From Sporomusaceae bacterium (GTDB taxonomy: Bacteria; Bacillota; Negativicutes; UBA1444), in the NCBI GenBank assembly GCA_018434355.1, contig JAHDPL010000023.1:1-64000 (forward strand): a stretch of DNA of 64,000 nt. The letters run 5' to 3'. How positions within the stretch are numbered: position 1 is the first letter of the stretch; the number at the start of each line of letters is the position of its first letter. The notes beneath the pieces were generated by a model. That model did not search any database. It saw only the letters and a list, made by a program, of their open reading frames with translations, and was not told the origin of the DNA. A program made the position numbers and the translations under genes. Of the stretch, positions 51,562 to 59,454 are shown piece after piece.

Positions 51562-51635
51562 CATCCCGAGCGCGGAAACAATCGCAATGCCTGTAGGATG
51601 GCTTGTGCGGTCTTCGCTGAGCAACCGATTGGCTT

Positions 51636-51651
51636 TGGCATGGAAAATGCA
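51636..51651 (+). promoter_or_regulatory. Sigma-54 (-24/-12) promoter of the acid-sugar operon
   Basis: TGGCATG-GAAA-ATGCA matches the consensus TGGCACG-N4-TTGCA in all but two positions, with the invariant GG and GC correctly spaced. It lies 50 bp before the kinase gene. Confidence 0.82.
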
Positions 51652-51701
51652 AGAATAATATGTGATTTCTTAATCAACGAGAAAGCGGGTGATTATTCCC
51701 T

Positions 51702-53003
51702 ATGCCGAAGCTGGTCATCATCGCCGACGATTTGACAGGCGCCAATGATGCGGGGGTTCAGTTCGCCAAATATGGGATGAAAGTCCAGGTCATGCTCGGA
51801 GATGCGGTGGGTTCATCGGAAGCGGCTGCTGTCGAAGTACTGGTGCGCGACACCGATAGCCGCGCCGTTTCCCCGGAGTTGGCATTTTCACGTGTCCAGG
51901 CCGCCAGCCGGCTGGTAAGGCAAGCGGCTGGAACTGACGCAATGCCGTTGATTTTCAAAAAAGTCGATTCGACGCTGCGCGGCAATCTGGGGCCGGAAAT
52001 CGATGCGGCAATAGCGGAGTTCGGCTTTAATTGGGCGGCGGTAGCTCCGGCGTTTCCGGCCAATGGCAGAATAACCGCCGGCGGTTGGCACCTGCTTCAT
52101 CAGACGCCGATTGCCGAGAGTGAGATCGCCCGCGACCCGAAAGCGCCGGTGCATGATTCGGTGCTGGCTGAGTTGTTGGCAAAACAGTCTTGTCACCCGG
52201 TCGGTCATGTTTTTCTGTCTGCTGTGAGCGCCGGACCGGATGCGATCGGGCGCAGCGTCGCCGAGTTGTTGGCGGCAGGCAAGAAACTGATTTCATTTGA
52301 TGCGACGACCGAAACGCACATGCGCTCGATTGCCCAGGCGATTGCCGCAGCCGGGCAGGCGCCGCTCTGGGTCGGCTGCGCCGGATTGGCGGAAATGATT
52401 CCGGCGGTCATGGGTTGGCCGCAACAACCGGCGTTTTCCGCTGCTGCCGATACCGAGGGGCCGGTGCTGATTGTCGCCGGTAGCGTCAGCAAGGTAACGC
52501 ACCGTCAGATGGAATTTTTTCTGGCTCAGGGACAGGGTGAGCTGGTTTCGCTGCAGGCCGGGCAGCTATTCGTCGAACCGGCTGATGAAATCGCCCGCTG
52601 CATTCTGGCGGCGGAACAAGCCTTGCGCCGGGGGCGCGATGTACTGCTGGCTTCAGCGGTTGAGGCCGGTGCGGTGGATCAGGCCCGCATGGCCGGACAA
52701 ACCAAAGGGATTGATAACCAGAAAGTCAGCGAAGTGATCGCAGAAGCATTGGGGCAGGTAGTGCGAGGCCTGGTCGGGCTGAAACCGGCCGGACTGTTCC
52801 TGACCGGCGGCGACACGGCGATTGCTGTCTGCCGGGCGCTCAACGTAAGTGCGATTGATGTTTTGGCCGAAGTTTCGACAGGGATTCCACTGGGCAAACT
52901 GTCCGGCGGGATCTGTCCGGGCCTGCGGGTCGTGACCAAAGCCGGCGCGTTCGGCAGTGAGCAGGCGATTGTCGATTCAGTGACTGTATTGAAAGGAAGA
53001 TAG
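51702..53003 (+). CDS. Four-carbon acid-sugar kinase (DUF1537 family)
   Basis: A 433-residue kinase with the two-domain DUF1537 layout: the N-terminal substrate domain opens with IIADDLTGANDAGVQFA and carries DTDSRA and KKVDSTLRGNLGPE; the C-terminal nucleotide domain has VAGSVSKVT and FLTGGDTAIAV. Characterised members phosphorylate D-threonate, L-threonate or D-erythronate at O4. The next gene is PdxA-like, the pairing known for D-threonate (DtnK-PdxA2). A good GAAAGCGGGTG site precedes the ATG. It is first in the sigma-54 operon, 3 bp before the PdxA-like gene. Confidence 0.88.
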   Translation: MPKLVIIADDLTGANDAGVQFAKYGMKVQVMLGDAVGSSEAAAVEVLVRDTDSRAVSPELAFSRVQAASRLVRQAAGTDAMPLIFKKVDSTLRGNLGPEIDAAIAEFGFNWAAVAPAFPANGRITAGGWHLLHQTPIAESEIARDPKAPVHDSVLAELLAKQSCHPVGHVFLSAVSAGPDAIGRSVAELLAAGKKLISFDATTETHMRSIAQAIAAAGQAPLWVGCAGLAEMIPAVMGWPQQPAFSAAADTEGPVLIVAGSVSKVTHRQMEFFLAQGQGELVSLQAGQLFVEPADEIARCILAAEQALRRGRDVLLASAVEAGAVDQARMAGQTKGIDNQKVSEVIAEALGQVVRGLVGLKPAGLFLTGGDTAIAVCRALNVSAIDVLAEVSTGIPLGKLSGGICPGLRVVTKAGAFGSEQAIVDSVTVLKGR

Positions 53004-53006
53004 GCG

Positions 53007-54032
53007 ATGAATGTAGAAAAACCTGTGTTAGGAATCACGATGGGCGATGCGACCGGTTGCGGGCCGGAGATTATCGTCAAGTCATTGGCAGAGAAAGAGT
53101 TTTACCAGACAAGCCGCTTGTTTGTCATCGGTGATGCCAAGATCATGCAGCGGGCAGTGGGAATCGTCGGCAGCAACCTGAAGGTCCGCAAGGTCGATTC
53201 GGTTGTCGGAGCAGGCGAGGACCCGGGCGTAATCGATGTGCTTGATTTTGACAACCTGCCGCTAGATCTGCCGTTTGCCACTGTCGACGCCAGGGCAGGC
53301 AAAGCGGCCTACGAATATGTGGCCAAAGGCGTGGAACTGGCCCAGGCCGGTCAGATCGACGCGATCGTGACTGCGCCGCTGCACAAGGAAGCGATGAATC
53401 TGGGCGGCTATCATTACGCCGGGCATACCGAGATCCTCGGCGCTTTGTCAGGCACCAGGGATTACGCGATGATGCTGGTGGGCGGGCCGCTGCGGGTGAT
53501 TCATGTCAGCACTCATGTCTCGCTGCGCGAGGCCTGTAACCGGGTCAAGAAGGCCAGGGTGCTGAAAGTGATCGAACTGGCCGATGAATCCTGCCGGCTG
53601 CTCGGCATTGCCGCGCCGCGGGTGGCGGTGGCCGGGCTGAATCCGCACGCCGGCGAAGCAGGGATGTTCGGCACGGAGGAAATCGAGGAAATCACTCCGG
53701 CGATCGAAGCGGCCAAGGCCAAAGGCATCGACGCTGTCGGGCCGATCGCGCCGGATACGGTGTTTTACCGGGCAGCGATCAAAGGCCATTTTGATATCGT
53801 GGTCTGCATGTACCACGACCAGGGCCATATTCCGATGAAAGTGCTGAGTTTTGAAACCGGAGTCAATGTCACAGTCGGTCTGCCATTTATCCGTACCTCG
53901 GTCGATCATGGAACCGCGTTCGGCAAAGCCGGTAAAGGCACCGCCGACCATCGCAGTCTCAACGAATCGATTTTGCTTGGCGCGAAAATGGCGGAGACCC
54001 GGCGGCTAAATCTGCAAAAAAGAGGTGGCTAG
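53007..54032 (+). CDS. pdxA2: PdxA-family 4-phospho-acid dehydrogenase (PdxA2-like)
   Basis: A 341-residue PdxA-family NAD-dependent oxidative decarboxylase. Metal-binding histidines are H170 (STHVSLREA), H214 (GLNPHAGE) and one in MYHDQGHIP. PdxA proper acts on 4-hydroxythreonine phosphate for vitamin B6; the PdxA2 branch oxidises 4-phospho-D-threonate to dihydroxyacetone phosphate and CO2. Position directly behind a DUF1537 kinase, in a transporter operon and away from pdxJ, favours PdxA2. The ribosome site is GGAAGATAGGCG; the larA-type gene starts 1 bp after its stop. Confidence 0.85.
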   Translation: MNVEKPVLGITMGDATGCGPEIIVKSLAEKEFYQTSRLFVIGDAKIMQRAVGIVGSNLKVRKVDSVVGAGEDPGVIDVLDFDNLPLDLPFATVDARAGKAAYEYVAKGVELAQAGQIDAIVTAPLHKEAMNLGGYHYAGHTEILGALSGTRDYAMMLVGGPLRVIHVSTHVSLREACNRVKKARVLKVIELADESCRLLGIAAPRVAVAGLNPHAGEAGMFGTEEIEEITPAIEAAKAKGIDAVGPIAPDTVFYRAAIKGHFDIVVCMYHDQGHIPMKVLSFETGVNVTVGLPFIRTSVDHGTAFGKAGKGTADHRSLNESILLGAKMAETRRLNLQKRGG

Positions 54033-54033
54033 C

Positions 54034-55308
54034 ATGACACAACACAAGGTAAGCCTGCCCTACGGCAAACAAACCGTCGAAGTGCTTGTTCCTGAAGCGA
54101 ATCTGATTGGCGCGTATTCACCAAAAGACATTCCGCCGGTCGCCGACATCAAGGCGGAGGTTCGACGCGCCCTGGCCAGGCCGATCGGATCTGCATCGTT
54201 GCAGGACCTGGTTCGCGGCAAACAGAAAGTGGTGTTCGTAGCTGATGACAACACCCGCCTGACGCCGACCGACCAGCTGATTCCGATTTTGCTTGACGAA
54301 TGCAATCAAGCCGGGGTGTCTGACGCTCAGATCACGATCGTGATTGCCCTCGGAACGCACCGATTCATGACGCAGGGTGAGATTCTCGCCAAATTCGGCG
54401 CAGAAACTGTCCGGCGGGTGCAGATCAAAAACCATCCATACAAGGATGATTCGGCGATGGTGGATCTGGGGGTCACCGATACCGGCGGCCGGATCCTGAT
54501 CAACAAAGATGTGTATGACGCTGATTTTAAGATCGGCATCGGCAGCATCGTGCCGCATCATATTCCCGGTTACGCCGGCGGATCCAAGATCGTCCAGCCC
54601 GGCGTTTCCGGCGAACAAACCACGGCCTACACGCATCTGCTGTCGGTTCGGGCGCCGCGTTCCTATCTGGGCGTGCTGGAAAACCCGGTGAGAACCGAGC
54701 TGGACCTGATGGCCCGTAAAGTAGGGCTGAACACGATTCTGAACACGGTGCTCAATCGCCATGGTCAGGTCGTTGAAGTGTTCTTCGGCGATGTGGAAGC
54801 GGCTTTCCGCGAGGGGGTCAAGCGGGCTTCGCAGGTCTATGAGGTGGCGATTCCTGAAGAAGCCGATATCGTTTTGTCCAGTTCACATCCCTGCGACCTG
54901 GAATTTTGGCAGGCGCATAAAACGCTATATCCGTCGGACCTGGCGGTGAAGGCCGGCGGCATCATCATCGTGGTTACGCCGTGCTACGAAGGGGTGGCCA
55001 AGACGCATTGCGACATTCTGGAAGTCACTCCCCACTCTTCGTCGGAAATCCGCAATATGGTTTCGGCCGGCCAGTTGCATGACGAAGTCGCGGCCGCGCT
55101 GGCGATCGCCTGGGCCCAGGTCAAGGAACGCGAAACGGTATATATCGTGTCCGACGGGATTTGCGCCGAAGAAGCGGCCCGGTTAGGATTTAAGCATTTT
55201 GCGACCGCGCAGGCTGCATTGGATGCGGCATTGGCGGAGAAAGGCGGCGGGGCGCGCGTTACAGTATTGACGCATGCACCGGATATGTTGCCGGTTATCC
55301 GAAAATAG
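54034..55308 (+). CDS. LarA-type nickel-pincer epimerase (second copy, in acid-sugar operon)
   Basis: A 424-residue LarA homologue. All four key residues are kept: H109 (LGTHRFMT), H175 (VPHHIPGY), K185 (GGSKIVQPG) and H201 (TAYTHLL), so activity with the nickel-pincer cofactor is expected. The protein differs clearly from the first copy, so it is a different subgroup and not a recent duplicate. ATG 54034 follows AGAGGTGG; GTG 54025 overlaps that site. In this operon an epimerase of C2 in a four-carbon sugar acid, for instance between D-erythronate and D-threonate, would feed the kinase (inference). Confidence 0.85.
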   Translation: MTQHKVSLPYGKQTVEVLVPEANLIGAYSPKDIPPVADIKAEVRRALARPIGSASLQDLVRGKQKVVFVADDNTRLTPTDQLIPILLDECNQAGVSDAQITIVIALGTHRFMTQGEILAKFGAETVRRVQIKNHPYKDDSAMVDLGVTDTGGRILINKDVYDADFKIGIGSIVPHHIPGYAGGSKIVQPGVSGEQTTAYTHLLSVRAPRSYLGVLENPVRTELDLMARKVGLNTILNTVLNRHGQVVEVFFGDVEAAFREGVKRASQVYEVAIPEEADIVLSSSHPCDLEFWQAHKTLYPSDLAVKAGGIIIVVTPCYEGVAKTHCDILEVTPHSSSEIRNMVSAGQLHDEVAAALAIAWAQVKERETVYIVSDGICAEEAARLGFKHFATAQAALDAALAEKGGGARVTVLTHAPDMLPVIRK

Positions 55309-55391
55309 ACAAAGGAGGCGGTGCGAAACAGAGATGTGAACATGGGGGATTTTTCAGCAGCGATACAATGAATGAGGAGGATGGTTTGAGG

Positions 55392-56399
55392 ATGAAAAAA
55401 TGGATGGTACTGGTTCTGTGTCTGGCTTTGGTTGTTGCACTAGCCGGTTGCGGCGGCGGGGACAAGAAAGAAGCGCCGAAAACAGAAGCTCCCAAGGCAA
55501 AAGTACTGCGGGTCGGTCATACGTTGACCGATGACTCCCATTACGGCGTCGGTTTGAAAAAGTTTTCCGAACTGGTGAAAGAAAAATCCAAAGGCAGTCT
55601 CGACGTTCAAGTGTTTGGCAACTCAAAGCTAGGCAACGAGCGCGACCTCATTGAAGGCGTATCGCTGGGAACGGTGGAAATGTGCCTGACATCGACCGGT
55701 CCGCTGCCCAGCTTCTCGAAAAAATTCATGGTGTTCGACCTGCCGTTCATCGTGCAGGACCGGGCCAAGTTCTATCCAATCCTTGACGGTGCGGTCGGCC
55801 AGGGGATGCTTGACTCGCTCGGATCTAAGGGAATCAAAGGCCTCGTATTCTTTGAGAATGGGTTCCGTCACATGACAAACTCCAAGCGGCCGATCAACAA
55901 GCCGGAAGATATGGCCGGCCTGAAAATGCGGCTGATGGAAAACCCGGTGCACATGGAAACCTTCAAAGCGCTGGGCGCCAATCCTTCGCCGATGCCGTTC
56001 GGTGAGTTGTTCACCGCAATGCAGCAAAAAACGATGGACGGTCAGGAAAACCCGCTGCTGATCATCAAAACCAGCAAGTTCTATGAAGTGCAGAAGTATC
56101 TGGCGCTGACCGGCCATTTCTATTCACCGGCCGTTCTGATGATCAGCGACAAGATGTTCAAAGGGTTGACAGCAGACCAACAAAAGGCGCTGATGGATGC
56201 AGCCAAGGAAGCTCGCGACTTTGAACGGAATTTCATCATCGAGAGTGAAAAGAAACTGGTCGATGAATTGAAAGCGGCCAAAATGGAAGTGACAACTCCT
56301 GACAAGGCGTTATTCCAAAAAGCAACCGAATCCGTTTACAAGAAATTTGAGGCGGATATCGGCAAAGACCTGATCGATCAGGTTCGCGGCGCGAAATAA
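55392..56399 (+). CDS. dctP: TRAP transporter solute-binding lipoprotein (DctP family)
   Basis: A 335-residue DctP protein with a lipoprotein signal: hydrophobic helix then LAGC lipobox at about residue 19, followed by a Gly/Lys/Glu/Ala-rich linker. The mature part starts VLRVGHTLTDDSHY and holds the family motifs GNSKLGNERDLIEGV, KMRLMENPVH (carboxylate-binding Arg) and MPFGELFTAMQQKTMDGQENP (short pieces). It binds an organic acid in the periplasm and docks with DctQM. ATG 55392 is used; a TTG at 55386 is nearer to the GAGGAGG site and is also possible. The stretch from 55309 to the start has no clear terminator, so it is probably still the same operon. Confidence 0.92.
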   Translation: MKKWMVLVLCLALVVALAGCGGGDKKEAPKTEAPKAKVLRVGHTLTDDSHYGVGLKKFSELVKEKSKGSLDVQVFGNSKLGNERDLIEGVSLGTVEMCLTSTGPLPSFSKKFMVFDLPFIVQDRAKFYPILDGAVGQGMLDSLGSKGIKGLVFFENGFRHMTNSKRPINKPEDMAGLKMRLMENPVHMETFKALGANPSPMPFGELFTAMQQKTMDGQENPLLIIKTSKFYEVQKYLALTGHFYSPAVLMISDKMFKGLTADQQKALMDAAKEARDFERNFIIESEKKLVDELKAAKMEVTTPDKALFQKATESVYKKFEADIGKDLIDQVRGAK

Positions 56400-56486
56400 A
56401 CAGAGCGTCTAAGAAAAAAGCGATGCAGGCAACGGCGGACCACTGCCGTTGCCTGTCCTGCAGCTTGCATTCAGGGGGGATGAACA

Positions 56487-56978
56487 TTGCCGCGCTGGCT
56501 TGACAACATAGAGGAATATATTTTGCTGGTCCTGTTTCCGTTGATGGTTATCGTCGTGTTTGTGGCAACTTGCGTCCGCTACCTGACAGTAATGTCCTTG
56601 CCCTGGGCCGAGGAAGTGGCGCGTTATTCGATGGTTTGGATCGCCTATATCGGCGCCAGTCTTGGCATCAAACGCAATGCCCACCTGGGGGTGGAGGCGG
56701 TGCTACTCATGTTGCCGCAGGGGACGCGAAAATATTTCGACTACCTGCGTTATCTGATCATCATTCTGTTCAATGTCCTGATTGCTTATTATACGTTCCA
56801 GATCATCCAATCCCAGATTTCAACCGAACAAGTCAGTCCTTCGCTGCGGATTCCGATGTGGTTCGCGTATGGCGCGGTTCCGGTCGGGGCGGTATTGATG
56901 GCCTGGCGCTGCATCCAGATGATTGGACAGGTCGGTAAACCGGCGCCTGCGGCGGCTTCGGCCAAGAAGGGGGGCTGA
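56487..56978 (+). CDS. dctQ: TRAP transporter small membrane subunit (DctQ family)
   Basis: A 163-residue protein with four membrane helices and the DctQ motif LPWAEEVARYSMVWIAYIGASLGIKRNAHLGVE (seen in part at residues 35-67). TTG 56487 is chosen because GGGGGGAT precedes it and no other start fits the frame. With DctM it couples solute uptake to a sodium gradient. It is followed after 6 bp by dctM. Confidence 0.92.
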   Translation: MPRWLDNIEEYILLVLFPLMVIVVFVATCVRYLTVMSLPWAEEVARYSMVWIAYIGASLGIKRNAHLGVEAVLLMLPQGTRKYFDYLRYLIIILFNVLIAYYTFQIIQSQISTEQVSPSLRIPMWFAYGAVPVGAVLMAWRCIQMIGQVGKPAPAAASAKKGG

Positions 56979-56984
56979 CGCAAA

Positions 56985-58268
56985 ATGCCGATGGAAGCGA
57001 TTCTGTTTGTTGTGTTTGTCGGATTGGTTGTCATCAATGTGCCGATCGGCGTTGCTCTCGGATTGTCGGGGATTGCCTCGCTGCTGCTCGGTGACATGCC
57101 GACTCCGCCGCTGGTCGTGGCCCAGCGGATGTTTACCTCCGTCGATTCGTTCCCGTTTATGGCGATTCCGTTCTTTATGATCGCCGGCGGCTTCATGGAA
57201 ACCGGCGGCATGTCGCGGCGGCTGGTCGAATTTGCAAAGTCTCTGGTTGGCACGATTCCCGGTGGTCTGGGCATTATCACAGTCATTGCTTCGGCGTTTT
57301 TTGCCGCGTTGTCCGGCTCGAATCCGGCGACGGTCGCGGCAATCGGCTCAATCATGATTCCGGCGATGGTCAAATCAGGCTATCCGCTGGATGTAGCGGC
57401 TGCCTTGGCGGCAGCGGCCGGTACCCTCGGCGTGATTATCCCGCCGAGCATCCCAATGGTGACCTATGGCGTGGTGACCAACTCGTCGATTGGCGATCTG
57501 TTTGTCGCCGGCATCGTGCCGGGATTGCTAATCGCCGTATCGTTGGTCTGCATCGTGTTTTGGCTGGCCAAGAAGTACGATTTGCGAGGCGGCGAGCCGA
57601 CTTCGCTGAAAAAAATTCTCGTCAGCGGCAAAGATGCTTTACTGGCGCTGATGATGCCGATCATTATTTTGGGCGGAATTTATGGCGGCGTATTCACACC
57701 GACTGAAGCGGCGGCGGTGGCCACCGTATATGCGCTGATCGTGGGGATGTTCATTTTCCGCGAAATCACGCTGGCTGATCTGCGCAACGTGATCATGAAG
57801 GCGGCGGTTAGTTCAGCGGTAGTATTGTTTGTGATTGCGACCTCGTCTTCATTCTCCTGGCTGTTGACCTCGCTGCAGATTCCCGAAAAAGTAGCCAGCA
57901 CGATGTTGGCGATCTCCAATAATCCGACCGTAATTTTGCTGCTGCTTAACATCATTTTGTTGTTCTTGGGTTCGTTTTTGGAAACGCAAGCAATTATCCT
58001 TCTCGTGACGCCGATCATCTTCCCGTTGGCGATGAATCTCGGCGTGGATCCGCTGGTGCTGGGCATCATTATCGTGGTCAACACTTCGGCCGGTATGATC
58101 ACACCGCCGATGGCGGTCAACCTGTTCGTGGCCTGCAGCCTGTCGGGACTGTCGATCGAAAAGATCTCGCGGCGCATTCTGCCATTCCTGTTTGCCGAAA
58201 TCGTCGTCTTATTGCTGATCACCAATATTCCCGCTCTGTCGTTGACTTTGGTCAAGCTGCTGAAATAG
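56985..58268 (+). CDS. dctM: TRAP transporter large membrane subunit (DctM family)
   Basis: A 427-residue protein with about 12 helices. DctM hallmarks: FPFMAIPFFMIAGGFMETGG, SAFFAALSGSNPATVAAIGSIMIP, and IIPPSIPMVTYGVVTNSSIGDLF (each cited in part), plus a second half with NTSAGMITPPMAVNLFVAC. It is the translocating subunit of the TRAP system. It ends 20 bp before the cytochrome b/molybdopterin gene. Confidence 0.95.
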   Translation: MPMEAILFVVFVGLVVINVPIGVALGLSGIASLLLGDMPTPPLVVAQRMFTSVDSFPFMAIPFFMIAGGFMETGGMSRRLVEFAKSLVGTIPGGLGIITVIASAFFAALSGSNPATVAAIGSIMIPAMVKSGYPLDVAAALAAAAGTLGVIIPPSIPMVTYGVVTNSSIGDLFVAGIVPGLLIAVSLVCIVFWLAKKYDLRGGEPTSLKKILVSGKDALLALMMPIIILGGIYGGVFTPTEAAAVATVYALIVGMFIFREITLADLRNVIMKAAVSSAVVLFVIATSSSFSWLLTSLQIPEKVASTMLAISNNPTVILLLLNIILLFLGSFLETQAIILLVTPIIFPLAMNLGVDPLVLGIIIVVNTSAGMITPPMAVNLFVACSLSGLSIEKISRRILPFLFAEIVVLLLITNIPALSLTLVKLLK

Positions 58269-58288
58269 CCAGCTAAGGGAGGACGGTC

Positions 58289-59419
58289 GTGCGAAAACTG
58301 CTGCATCATGCGAATGCACTTGTGTTTGGCGTGTTGCTCGTCAGTGGGTTCCTGTTGCATCTATCGATATTGCGAGGACCGCTGTCCGCCTACCGTCTAT
58401 TGCTGATCCGGACGCATTATTTGGCCGGAGAGCTGTTCGGCTTGCTGTTGCTGGTTTATGTCTTGTATTTGCTGGCTCGGATCGGCCAGTGGCGAAAGCG
58501 GACCGTTTACCGTCTGCTTGTGCCGTCGGCATTGCTTGGGCTGGCCGGTTTGTTCGGCAGCGGCTGGATTTTGTTGCAAAAAGCCGTCTGGGGTCCTACG
58601 GTCACAACGTTTTCGTTTGAAATCCACCGCTGGCTGGCATATATTGCCGTGCCTGCGGTGGTTTTTCACATCTGGCTGGCCGGGGCGCAGCCCTCGGTTG
58701 AATCCGGTTCAAATTCACGCCGCCGTTTGCTTGGCTGGATTGCAAAAGGGGCGGTAACCGGCTGGATCGGTTCGCTCGCCTGGCGGTTCTGGCGTGAAAA
58801 GCAACCGCAGGATATCAAAGCAACTGCCAATTGCGACATTTTTTATCCGGCGCCGGAACCTGCGCCTAAATCCTTGCCGCCGACTGGCGGCGGGCGGCAG
58901 GGGAAATTCGGCGAATACAGTGTGGTCAACTTTTTACCCTGCCTGCATCACGATACCTGGCGGTTTACGATGGATGGTCTGGTGGAACGACCGGTGACTT
59001 TTCGCTGGGAAGACTTCGTCCGCTTGCCGCGCACGGTTCAGGTCAGCGATTTTCATTGCGTGGAAGGCTGGTCTGTGACCGATATCACCTATGAAGGGTT
59101 GAAAATTCCTGATTTGCTGAATATCTGCGGTATCCGGCCTGAGGCGAAGTACGTGAAATTTTATTCCGCCGATGGTCAGTATGCAGATGCGTTGTCGCTG
59201 GAACAGGCGTTGCACATGCCTGATGCGATGATCGTCCTGTTGATGGATGGACAGCCGATCCCCCGCGTACTTGGCGGCCCGGCCCGGCTGATCGTGCCGC
59301 AGATGTATGCTTACAAAGCGGTAAAATGGGTCAACCGCATAGAACTGATCGACAAACCGTATCTCGGTTATTGGGAATTCCATGGTTTTGAGACGGATGC
59401 GTGGGTAGGAATCTATTGA
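58289..59419 (+). CDS. Fused cytochrome b561-like / sulfite-oxidase-fold molybdopterin oxidoreductase
   Basis: A 376-residue two-part protein starting at GTG 58289 behind GGGAGGACG. Residues 1 to about 135 form four membrane helices with candidate heme ligands H7, H43, H113 and H127, like a small cytochrome b. SRRRLLGWIAKG at about 143-154 looks like a left-over twin-arginine signal. Residues about 180-376 are a molybdopterin domain of the YedY/MsrP sulfite-oxidase fold, with the Mo-ligand Cys C257 (DFHCVEGWSVTDI). In MsrPQ these are two proteins; here they are one chain. The substrate is unknown. It sits between the TRAP genes and a PanB homologue in the same direction. Confidence 0.8.
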   Translation: MRKLLHHANALVFGVLLVSGFLLHLSILRGPLSAYRLLLIRTHYLAGELFGLLLLVYVLYLLARIGQWRKRTVYRLLVPSALLGLAGLFGSGWILLQKAVWGPTVTTFSFEIHRWLAYIAVPAVVFHIWLAGAQPSVESGSNSRRRLLGWIAKGAVTGWIGSLAWRFWREKQPQDIKATANCDIFYPAPEPAPKSLPPTGGGRQGKFGEYSVVNFLPCLHHDTWRFTMDGLVERPVTFRWEDFVRLPRTVQVSDFHCVEGWSVTDITYEGLKIPDLLNICGIRPEAKYVKFYSADGQYADALSLEQALHMPDAMIVLLMDGQPIPRVLGGPARLIVPQMYAYKAVKWVNRIELIDKPYLGYWEFHGFETDAWVGIY

Positions 59420-59454
59420 TTGAAAATCGAAAAATAGCGAAAGAGGTGTAAACG

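Noticed and set aside
47447-55308. The two larA-type genes as a recent duplication
   Set aside because: Apart from the catalytic residues their sequences differ throughout and their contexts are different, so they belong to separate subgroups.
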